Assembly (NCBI GenBank): GCA_036785325.1
Contig: JAXIVH010000001.1
Coordinates: 5,584,469 to 5,648,468, forward strand
Direction: 5' to 3'
DNA from: Urophycis tenuis
Lineage: Eukaryota > Chordata > Actinopteri > Gadiformes > Phycidae
Length of the DNA: 64,000 bases
The position numbers and the translations under genes were made by a program. Shown one piece after another: positions 33,479 through 43,300 of this stretch. Numbering within the stretch: position 1 is the first letter of the stretch; every line of letters begins with the position of its first letter. Below the pieces are notes generated by a model. It did no database searches. It was given only the letters and a program-made list of their open reading frames with translations, and was not told the origin of the DNA.

Positions 33479-33704
33479 ACTGAGGTCGTGGTCTCGTCTA
33501 ATTCCCGGAGAAATTAACTTAATAGCAGGGGTCGCACCTGTATCCGTCCAACGAGCAACACTCGACACTGACTTTGCGCTCCTCGATCACCTCCAGGGAG
33601 GAGGGCGGAGAAGCTGCTGCATTCCGCTGATTGGCTCCGAGCAGCCGGGGAGGAGCCAAGAAGAGCTGCATCCGGGTCCTCTCGGTCTCATTTACATACC
33701 TTCT

Positions 33705-33792
<88 letters not shown>

Positions 33793-34522
33793 GGTCTGTT
33801 TCAATATAACCATTAAGCCTACTGTATTCATCTCACTGTCTTAATGTAGACGTACAAGAATCACAGCGTTTTCCTGTCCGTCTTGTATTTCACAGACCAG
33901 AGTCATGTGTTGTGCCTCCAGTAAGAACTCTTCTCCTCAGGGTGGTGCTTTATTCACATTTCCTACTCCACAGAACAAAACCAGACTGGAGAACATCATA
34001 AGAAACAAAACAGCTTTTGGCAAAATGAATCCAACCATACACAAAACCACCTAAGTTATCACCAAAGAACAAGCTGGGATAACACCTGAACACACACACA
34101 CACACACACACACACTCGCACAAACCAACACCACACACACCTTTGTGATTCTGGTCTCTCTCTACACAGGTTCACACCTGGTACAGATGTCTTCCATCCT
34201 GGTCTAGGAGTGGTCTAGAGGTTGTCTACAGCTGGTTTGGGGGGGGTCTAGGGGGCATCTAGGGGTGGTCTAGGGGTTCATCTAGATGCGGTCTACGGGT
34301 GGTCTAGGGGTGGTTTAGAGGTGGTCTAGGGGTGGTCTGGAGGTGGTCTAGGGATGGTCTAGGTCAGTCTGCAGCCGTAGAGTGGTACATCCCATCATCG
34401 CTGCTGATTGATGTTAAAAGCGTTCTGGTCGACTGCTCATGTCTGGTTTCATCCTCTCCGTCGGAGACCAGAATAGGAGACAGCTCTTCTGGTTGTGTTA
34501 GCCCTGTAACCAGCCCCTGGGC
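33479..34522. other. ppp3r1 promoter region and cnrip1 3' region
   Basis: Positions 33540-33700 are CpG-rich (ccgctgattggctccg contains an inverted CCAAT box) and should hold the ppp3r1 promoter. A (TG)n tract fills 33711-33784. A CA tract lies at 34090-34112. Positions 34196-34365 are about ten copies of a 12-15-bp unit around tctaggggtggtc. No coding sequence seen. Confidence 0.55.
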
Positions 34523-36546
34523 TCAGTTGAAGACCTCCTTGTTGATCCACATCAGCGTCCGTGTCTCGTTGGGCTTGCACTCGTACTCGATGTCGCTGAA
34601 CTTGTTCCCGAACTGGCAGTGTTCCCTCTTGTAGTAGTTGTAGAACTTCACCTGCCACACCGTCTCAAACTGCCCTGCCTTAGGGAACTAGAGAACAGGA
34701 GAGGAGACAAGGAGCTTAAAATATCACATGCAGCCTGTGTAGTCTTTTGTTCAAAGCGACTTCAGGGCCAGCTCATTACAGTCTTGGTCTCAGCCTGGTC
34801 CCCCTCAGCATTTCCAGGCAGCTGATTGGATGAGCTTCAGCCAGTTGAAACACTTAGATAAATACTTGGATAAAGAAATCACTGTTAATTTTTGTGCAAG
34901 CAGATGCCAAAGCCGTGTGCGGGTCATTATTTATTAGAAATGCCCCCAGGAGGCCCCGTCCTCTGCAGGGTCACTGATCAGCCCGCGGTCCAGAGCCTGC
35001 CGGGCGACCGGTCCTGACCCGGCCCATCCAGACTCATATCTCCAGGCAGGATTTAGGGTGGCCTGGTGAAGCGAGTCCACCGGCAGACCATGGGCCAAGC
35101 TTTCTGTTGGGGTCAACTGGACTACTGTACCCTGTGATATAACATCTCATCACATCTAACAGAACAATAAGTAGGATTCTTACCTCGATGCTAACTTGTA
35201 TTGGCTGGCGGTCCCCACTCTTGGTATGGGGGACCCCCTCTGTGTCATACTGGCCGTGGTAGACCACCCTGCCCCCCTCCTCCTGGTTCTCCTGGTCCTC
35301 CTGGGTCTGGCGCTCCAGAGGGAAGACCACTCCCCCAATGTTCATGTTGCTGTGGGGGGAGTGGGAGGGGAGGGGCCAGTGAGAACAGTGGATAACCTGG
35401 CCCAGCCACTCAGAACACTCTGAGCCCACCAGAACCCGACCCGCCCACTCAGAACACTCTGAGCCCACCAGAACCCGACCCGCCCACTCAGAACACTCTG
35501 AGCCCACCAGAACCCAACCCGCCCACTCAGAACACTCTGAGCCCACCAGAACCCAACCCGCCCACTCAGAACACTCTGAGCCAACCAGAGCCAGTCCTCT
35601 GGATCCCACTTGGTGTTCTGAGTGTTCTGTGAGTGTCAAGGTACCTCGCGCAGCTTCAGGTGGGCTGGCGTGGAGAGATGCTCCGTCCACAGTGACATGG
35701 ACCGGTGGGATTACTAGTCATGAGATGCTCAGTGTTGGAGCATCTCAACCATCCCACATCAATATACATAGATAGTCAATACATAAATGAATAGAGATTT
35801 ATAATAATCATACAGACAATGATGATGATTGATTTCTAGAATAATATGGAATAATATTTACATGTACATTTACATTTAGCAGACACTTTTATCCAAAGTG
35901 ACTTACAAAGAGTACATAAGAAGTATATATATATATATATATATATATAAACATTTAACTTTGATCATATAATTATTGATCAGACCAAATGGGGATCAGC
36001 ATTCCGCCCCTGACCCCGTCCCCTGAGGCAGCACCTGCTCGGCAGGCCGTCCGGAACACGGACCGTCCCGTCGTGTGAATGATTCAGTGAACGGTGTCGA
36101 TGATGGAAGCTCGGATGTGATCGCTCTGTTTACTTATTGATACCGCTTGATGGGGGACGGTTCTTTGGTCTGTCGGTAGGCCTGCAGCCTCGTTCTGTGC
36201 GTCGTAGGACGAGATGTCTAGCCTGGGACTAAAGATACCGCCCGGCTGTGAAATGCAGGATCGCAGGTTCGGTCTACACTGGGCCTGCCAGCGTGCGCCG
36301 CTGAGCTAAAGATGTAATATGTTGTGTGAATAGAAAGGTAGAATATTAAACCAATGGTTGTCATTACGTAGCCTCCGCCTTCCCGGGTTTCAGGACCACC
36401 TCGATCTTGTATTTGGAGCCAGTGAGCAGCTTGATGGTCCGGGTCTGACCGAAGCGCGTCCCGTCCACCTTGAAGAACACCGGGCCCTCGTTAGGCTGGA
36501 TCTTCAGAGAAATGGATATGTTGATAATCGGCGGTAGGTCGTCCAT
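34523..36546 (-). CDS. cnrip1: Cannabinoid receptor-interacting protein 1
   Basis: Three exons in transcript order: 36546-36368, 35349-35184 and 34687-34523. Phases agree and give 169 residues (human 164). The protein binds the C-terminal tail of the CB1 receptor and dampens its activity; its fold is a beta-sandwich. Diagnostic stretches are IQPNEGPVFFKVDGTRFGQ and TIKLLTGSKYKIEV in exon 1, NIGGVVFPL and YDTEGVPHTKSGDRQPIQV in exon 2, and FETVWQVKFYNYY and IEYECKPNETRTLMWINKE in exon 3. Exon 2 has a Gln/Glu-rich insert (QTQEDQENQEEGG). It lies next to ppp3r1 on the same strand. The upstream DNA (36560-36700) is GC-rich. Confidence 0.95.
35400..35590. repeat. 39-bp minisatellite in cnrip1 intron 1
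   Basis: About five copies of actcagaacactctgagccc plus accagaacccgacccgccc begin 50 bases upstream of the exon-2 acceptor on the minus strand. In the exon-2 frame the array is open (VLVGSECSEWAGR repeats), so the 218-codon minus-strand frame 35034-35690 runs from the array through exon 2. Confidence 0.9.
35862..35915 (+). repeat. Fish SINE/LINE 3' core fragment
   Basis: The phrase catttagcagacacttttat then ccaaagtgacttacaa is the widely shared 3' core of fish retroposons. Related fragments occur at 11975-12028 (reverse), 47350-47395 and 57965-58015 (reverse). Confidence 0.65.
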
Positions 36547-37227
36547 GGTCGTGGGTTTAAAGGTTGTGTATTAAAGCGTCGCGGTGCAGCGATGCTGAGA
36601 TGGCCCGCAGGAGCGCAGAGGTAGTGACGTCACCAACGATAGCAGAGCCGCGCAGCCTCCCTCCTGCTTCTCCTCCTCATCAGCGGCCCTGGACCGAAGG
36701 CCACCCGAACCCCTAACAGGGATCCTGATCCTCTTTCACCACGAGAACATGCAACGTCCTCACGACATTCTGCCGTTTTCTCTTATTGGTAAACGTGTAC
36801 ATGTTTTTATTTAAATTTAGATTGTATTTGAAAGGGACCACGTACAGTTTAAAACATTATCACCATATGCACCGTACCAGATTATTAAAATAATTCGCCT
36901 CTATGTTGATGATGTTCAATCTCTGACATCATGATTTTCTTATTTGTAACCTTACACAGTTTCATATCTGACATCATGATTTGGTTCGGCTATTATAAGA
37001 ATAATAGCCTAGTAATAAAACAATAATAAAAAACAACTTTATTTAGAGTCCAGAAAAAATTAAATGCTCAATAAAACAAGTTAAAACAATACATATTACA
37101 ATACTATCATACTCAAGTGATCACCATAGAATGTCATTATCTGAGGTTATGAATCTGATCTCTGGACGTCAGCCGGGTGAAATGATTGGAAGCCAAATCA
37201 CTTTATTATTAACATACACAGACACAC

Positions 37228-37289
<62 letters not shown>

Positions 37290-37423
37290 AACATGTATTT
37301 GTCATGTCTCCAAGGGGGCCCTTGTAATCAGAATTGCTGAATTAAAAAAGGTGCATTAAAAATCCATTTCATTAATTCCTTGCTCTCTGGGGAGGACTGG
37401 GGGCTGAGAGGAGAAGTGAAAGG
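36547..37423. other. cnrip1 promoter region and fbxo48 3' region
   Basis: Positions 36547-36720 are GC-rich directly upstream of the cnrip1 start and probably contain its promoter. The rest is AT-rich. A (CA)n tract occupies 37213-37288. On the minus strand TTTATT at 37038-37043 offers an AATAAA signal for fbxo48. No additional gene seen. Confidence 0.5.
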
Positions 37424-38643
37424 TCAACGCTGGAGCTCCACCTCCAGGATTTCACCCCAGGCGTGCACGTCCAGCGGACACATCCTGCGGCCACGCAGCT
37501 CGTCTGCTGTGCGCACACAGCTGTAGCGGCCGGCCAGCCAGTCTCTCTTCACCAGGCTCACCACGTAGTTCCTCACCAGGGTCACCTGCGCACACACACA
37601 GGCTCACACTGCAGTCCACGGATGGATGGATGATGGATTGATGTATGGATATGGACGGGATGGATGATAGATTGATGTATGGATATGGACGGGATGGATG
37701 ATAGATTGATGTGGATATGGATGGGATGGATGATAGATTGATGTATGGATATGGATGGGATGGATGATAGATTGATGTATGGATATGGGTGATAGATGGG
37801 ATGGATAGATGTACCTTTTACAGTAAAGCAGAAAGGAATCCACAGCTCTATGTACCGAGAAATCCCCCCTTCTGCTTTAAAGCGCCAGGCATTGCCGTGA
37901 CACCAGAATAGCACCAGCATGTGTTGTGTTTTGGAGGAGGTACGTGGACGGCTTGTGACAGAACCACCAGGGAGTAGAACCTAACATACTCCTGTATCTC
38001 CAAACCACATGTGATTTGGGAGCAGAACCACCAGGGAGTAGAACCCAACATACTCCTGTATCTCCAAACCACATGTGATTTGGGAGCAGAACCACCAGGG
38101 AGTAGAACCCAACATACTCCTGTATCTCCAAACCACATGTGATTTGGGAGCAGAACCACCAGGGAGTAGAACCCAACATACTCCTGTATCTCCAAACCAC
38201 ATGTGATATGGGAGCAGCTCAAGGCCGAGCAGGACTTCTGGGTTCCCACTGTTTGACCGGATGTGGTGTTGGGATTTGGCCGAAACAGCGCCATGTGTAT
38301 CTAATGCTGTCAGGTTCTGCGGGCCCAGGCCCGGCTGTGTCCTCACCTTCCAGGAGAGTCCATCTCCACGGTCGCGGTCCACCTCCCTGGGGCACACGGC
38401 CCGTACCTCCAGACAGCTGCTCCTCCACAGCTGGTCGCAGCCCTGGATCAGGGCCCTCCACTGGGAGCAGGTCAGCGCCGCGCTGCACAGGCTGGGAGGG
38501 TCCAGCCTACTGAAGATGCTCAGGCTCAACTCCCAGGGGAGACACTCTGCAAAGTTCTGCCCCCCCGCGGGTGCGCCGAGGACATCCGTGCACGTGGACC
38601 GCATGTCGTCACGACCACCTGGAGACCCAATCACCGAGGACAT
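37424..38643 (-). CDS. fbxo48: F-box only protein 48
   Basis: Two exons in transcript order: 38643-38347 and 37585-37424. They join in phase 0 at W-K|V-T and give 152 residues (human 155). F-box proteins recruit substrates to SCF ubiquitin ligases through SKP1. The F-box is FAECLPWELSLSIFSRLDPP followed by SLCSAALTCSQW, then VCPREVDRDRGDGLSWK, and the C-terminus HAWGEILEVELQR. It lies between cnrip1 and aplf as on human chromosome 2. The start is uncertain. An acceptor-like TCTCCAG before 38618 makes the in-frame ATG at 38604 (139 residues) a good alternative, because the ATG at 38643 lies only nine bases from the end of a Harbinger element. Confidence 0.9.
37618..37805. repeat. Tandem repeat around GGATGGATGATAGATTGATGT
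   Basis: About five copies of a ~36-bp unit of GGATG/GATA type in the fbxo48 intron. Confidence 0.9.
37960..38216. repeat. 64-bp minisatellite in the fbxo48 intron
   Basis: Four nearly identical copies of a 64-bp unit starting accaccagggagtagaaccc. The copies are about 98% alike, which points to recent amplification. The array is open on the minus strand and extends the 220-codon frame of exon 1 into the intron. Confidence 0.95.
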
Positions 38644-38652
38644 CAGGAGTGG

Positions 38653-39259
38653 GTTGCACCAACTGGTCTTTACTAAGCCTGGTCCTAACTGCTAAGTTGG
38701 TCTTTGTTAAGACCAGTCTTTAGAATGGGCTTTACGTCGGTTGCACCAACCAAACTTACGCCTAGGCTTAACTACGCCTGGTCTTAGCGATGCTCGTTCA
38801 TGTGAATGCCCACGGAACAATGAATATTGCCTAGCAGCTTGCATTGCTGGGATACAGTGTTAAACATCCCGCGCTGTCTGCGTAAAAACGCAGCGCTATC
38901 AGCAGCTGCACTGTCGGTGGCAACGCTGCGTTGTGGTCCGACACATATTGTAAGTCCGGTGACAGCTCTTCAATTAGTTCAAACAGATCTCTCCTACAGA
39001 ATCGAAACCTCTCAATCAGCTCGTCATATACATGTCCATTGGATTGCTTCTGTCCCTAATAACTCTCTCCCGTCTAAATGCCCGCTCGTTGAAAACCCTA
39101 TATATTAGACGTGCCATTATGTTGAGTGATTAACGTAACTATAGTAACTATAGTACAGAGACGTTAAAATAGAATGTAGACTTTACGCCTGCTACTGACT
39201 AGGCGTAAGATTTACGCCTGGTCTTAGCGAAAAGAAGGCTTAAGCCTAGTTGGTGCAAC
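38653..39259 (-). mobile_element. Truncated Harbinger element with transposase first part
   Basis: The ends are GTTGCACCAACTGGTCTTTA and, inverted, GTTGCACCAACTAGGCTTAA. On the minus strand from the ATG near 39118 the frame reads MARLIYRVFNERAFRRERVI, then RDRSNPMDMY, then after a 2-base slip DELIERFRFCRRDLFELIEE and LSPDLQYVSDHNAALPPTVQ. This is the N-terminal region of a HARBI1-type transposase. The catalytic part is absent. The slip near 39028-39034 and the internal deletion show that it is dead. It abuts the fbxo48 start region. Confidence 0.8.
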
Positions 39260-40353
39260 TGACGTAACTATGAGGTTAACTATGTCACGTAAATGTATAT
39301 ACAGTATGTATCATGTATACATGACATATACATATAATATAAGTCACATGGTTGTATCTGCAATATCATAATAAGTACTAGACAAAATATAGTCTTGGTC
39401 CAAAAAATTACTTTCTTACATCAAAATCAGTTTTTTCTCGATCAAATCTGCATGGATCGGTTTCCAGCCTAGATAATTACCTTCGATGATCGGGGGAAAG
39501 TGGGTAAATACTGAAATAGTCATGTGACTCCTATCTTATCCCTGATCGGTGGAATTGGTGGTGTTAACTCTCCCCGTGTTACAACCATACCCGGTCTCCC
39601 CTACTACAATAAAGTACAACTGTTCTGAAAGGTAATATCGCACATAAGAACAAGAATATGTCACGAGCAAGGCTCGCTGTATTTGACACACAGCAGACTA
39701 TTTATAGACTAGCTATTACGTTTTGAAAATGAAGCAAATTAAATCCCCCATTTTCCGGAACCCGGGTGAGACCGCGTCATGGCGAAAACCCAGACCCAGA
39801 CCCTCGGCCGTCGGCCTGAAGAGCCGCTGCTTCGGGTCCCGAGGATCAGACCGTCCAGTCCTTCAAACAGAACCCAGACGGTACATGGACAAGTGTTTAT
39901 GTTAGCTCAACGACGAATACGCGACCTGATCCTACCTGGGGTCCAGCAACCCACCGCCCGTCCGGCCCAGCTGGTTTTTAAATGTTGTTGACACACACTC
40001 CGGTGACGTCACATTGTTTCACTTTGGCCGCGCATGCGCACACCGGTGGCGCCTCACGGACAGGACTTCCGTCCTCACATCAGAGAAGTTAGTTTTATTA
40101 ACTTCGTTTTTATTCACTTGCAGTCGCAGGAACGAAGGGTGCCTTTCCGGCGCTCCTCTCCCCCCTGGTTCAGGGGTCTGTAGGCCTTCAAACCTGCAAC
40201 CCATACCCAAGGAAGAGTGTTGTAGCACTCTGAACACTTCGCAACACGTCGATAGTAGTAGTAGATCCAAATGGTTAGACAATAGAAAACACTTGAACAC
40301 ACCATCACGTATCGTTGTTGCAGCAGCGTGCCGACCCCTGCCTCTCCGGACTG
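39260..40353. promoter_or_regulatory. Divergent fbxo48/aplf upstream region
   Basis: The left half is AT-rich without a gene. From about 39760 to 40200 the DNA is CpG-rich, including ccgcgcatgcgcacaccggt (a GCATGCGC palindrome of the NRF1-site type) near 40027. A shared promoter for aplf (+) and possibly fbxo48 (-) is the natural reading. Short open frames here have no domains. Confidence 0.4.
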
Positions 40354-43300
40354 ATGGTGGGATACGAACTCATCCCGTTGGATGGCGGGGTGCGCATCCC
40401 CCTGCCGGAGGGACAGACGGTCCTTGGCCGGGGCCCCCTCCTCGGAGTGAGTTGACTTTCTATCTTATCACATATACATTATAGCATATCATATTTATAA
40501 ATATATATACATTGTATCGCAGACAGACATTATACCGTCAGACAGATGTGGTCCAACTCCCTCAGCTCCCCCTCGTGTCATACGCTGTGCCGCTGGGGGA
40601 CGCTGTCGTACCGTCGACCGGAGTCCATAGACAGAACACAACAGGGGGACGACATAATTGTACTAATACAAATAATAGTCATAATAACAGCAATGCCTGC
40701 TAATACTCTAGTGTGTGTAGTTTACATGTGTGTTTGAATATTGTAAATATCTTCATGTGTTTTTTTACGTGTGTGTGTTCCAGGTGAGTGACAAGAGGGT
40801 GTCCAGACAACATGGACTCCTCGAGAACCAGAATGGAAGACTCCGGCTGAAACCGGTGAGCAGCGAGAGAACAGGCCCACTTAATACGTGATAAACATTT
40901 CCATCATATTCCATTGCCCGCCAGGCAGGCCCCCAGGACCCGGACCCTTTAGATGAAGTGTGAAAGGGGTCCATGGAGTGACCCTGGGCCACATCTCCAC
41001 TCCAGCGCATTAGATTAAGTTTACAGCACTGGGCCTGCAGTGGCTGGGAGGAGGACGAGTATTTACTCTACAGATTATTTAGACTACATTAAACTACATC
41101 TAATTACACAAATATGTAGGAAAGTCTCACCAAACTATTTAAAAACTCTTTCCCACTACCCTAATGGGAGCCTCAATGTCTTGAAACAGTGGACTTGCCC
41201 TTTAAATTATAGGCCTACATATGGTCTAAACGTGGGCAGTGTGTGGTATTGCATGCATCGCTGTGGTGGCCTGAACACCGATTCAGCCCTGGACATAAAT
41301 GGAGAAATCCTCTCAGAAATGAAACTGTTTGTGAATGCTACTAGTGGCGTGGCCCAGCAGACAGGATATGTGTAGGGGTCGAGTCAGGGTCACGGTCACG
41401 GTTCGAGTTCGAGATAGGGTTAGGGGTTAAGGTTAAGGGTTAGGGTTAGGGTTAGGGGTTAGAGTTAGGGGTTGGGTTCAGGGTTAGGTTTGGGTAAGGT
41501 TGGGGTGAGGGCTAGGGTTGGGTATGGCTGGGGTTGGGTAAGGTTAGGCCTAGGGTTAGGGTCAGGATCAGGGTTAAGGGTTAAGGCATGAACACAAACA
41601 CGGGTTTGATGTCTCGTCTCCCTGTGTGGTCCAGATCCACGTCAACCCCTGCTTCAGCCTGCAGGGCGGCGACCCCGAGCGCCCACAGCCCCTGGAGAGG
41701 GAGCGCTGGCACCCGCTCGGCCACGGGGAGCTGTTCTCCCTGATGCCTGGGAGGTTCATATACAGGGTGGAGGCCCTTGGAGGAGAACCCCTCACACCCA
41801 GGTACTCCTGCTACTCCTTCTCAGCTAGTGTTCCTCCTCCTACTCTCTCGCCTCCTCTACGTCCCCTCCACCTCCTGCCCTCCACCTCCTGCTCCACCTC
41901 CTCCTCCTACGCTGGGTTGTTACCCTGGTGTCTCCTCTACGTCCCCTCCACCTCCTGCCCTCACCTCCTGCTCCACCTCCTCCCCCTACGCTGGGTTGTT
42001 ACCCTGGTGTCTCCTCTACGTCCCCTCCACCTCCTGCCCTCCACCTCCTGCTCCACCTCCTCCTCCCCCTACGCTGGGTTGTTACCCTGGTGTCTCCTCT
42101 ACGTCCCCTCCACCTCCTGCCCTCACCTCCTGCTCCACCTCCTGCTCCACCTCCTCCCCCTACGCTGGGTTGTTACCCTGGTGTCTCCTCTACGTCCCCT
42201 CCACCTCCTGCCCTCCACCTCCTGCTCCACCTCCTCCCCCTACGCTGGGTTGTTACCCTGGTGTCTCCTCTACGTCCCCTCCACCTCCTGCTCCACCTCC
42301 TGCTCCACCTCCTCCCCCTACGCTGGGTTGTTACCCTGGTGTCTCCTCTACGTCCCCTCCACCTCCTGCTCCACCTCCTGCTCCACCTCCTGCTCCACCT
42401 CCTCCCCCTACGCTGGGTTGTTACCCTGGTGTCTCCTCTACGTCCCCTCCACCTCCTGCCCTCCACCTCCTGCTCCACCTCCTCCTCCTACGCTGGGTTG
42501 TTACCCTGGTGTCTCCTCTACGTCCCCTCCACCTCCTGCCCTCACCTCCTGCTCCACCTCCTGCTCCACCTCCTGCTCCACCTCCTCCCCCTACGCTGGG
42601 TTGTTACCCTGGTGTCTCCTCTACGTCCCCTCCACCTCCTGCCCTCCACCTCCTGCTCCACCTCCTCCCCCTACGCTGGGTTGTTACCCTGGTGTCTCCT
42701 CTACGTCCCCTCCACCTCCTGCTCCACCTCCTCCCCCTACGCTGGGTTGTTACCCTGGTGTCTCCTCTACGTCCCCTCCACCTCCTGCTCCACCTCCTCC
42801 TCCTATGCTGGGTTGTTACCCTGGTGTCTCCTTTGTGTTCTCTCACTGTGGTGCCACTGCTTGCAGAGCTGGTGGAGCGCAGGATGGAGGTGACGGAGGT
42901 CCCATGGGTATGAGGGATTCTCCTCCACAGAATGCCACACCTCCTCGCGGGATTGGCCACGAGCAGACTCCTCCTGCTCTGACTGGTAGAACTCCTCCTC
43001 CTACACACAGTCCAGAGTGTGATGCCACGCCCACCCAAGAAGCCCCGCCCACCAGGGGGACTTCACCGGAGCTCCAGCAAGAAAAGGCTCAAACCCTGAG
43101 TGTACCTTTTTACATGAATTATCTAATTTCATTATATTATATGATAAAAAAAATAACGTGCATAGAAACAAACATTTGAAAATTTGAAATGATTGATTAT
43201 TAATATAGGTTTATAGTTCACTTTATTTTATGAAACATTTCAATTGGTTAGTATACATGAGTACAGTTTAATTAAGGTATAATGTAGTAAGGTTTAGGTT

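Noticed and set aside
36225..36312. tRNA-like sequence on the minus strand (TTTAGCTCAGCGGCGCACGC...)
   Set aside because: The A-box-like part is good, but no proper T-loop (GTTCGA) follows and I could not fold a cloverleaf; at most a decayed tRNA-derived fragment.
38827..39108. 93-codon plus-strand frame
   Set aside because: It is the antisense of the Harbinger transposase remnant, which reads meaningfully on the minus strand.
41626..43179. 517-codon open frame as an independent gene
   Set aside because: It consists of aplf exon 3, the intron-3 minisatellite and exon 4; kept only as a possible retained-intron product.
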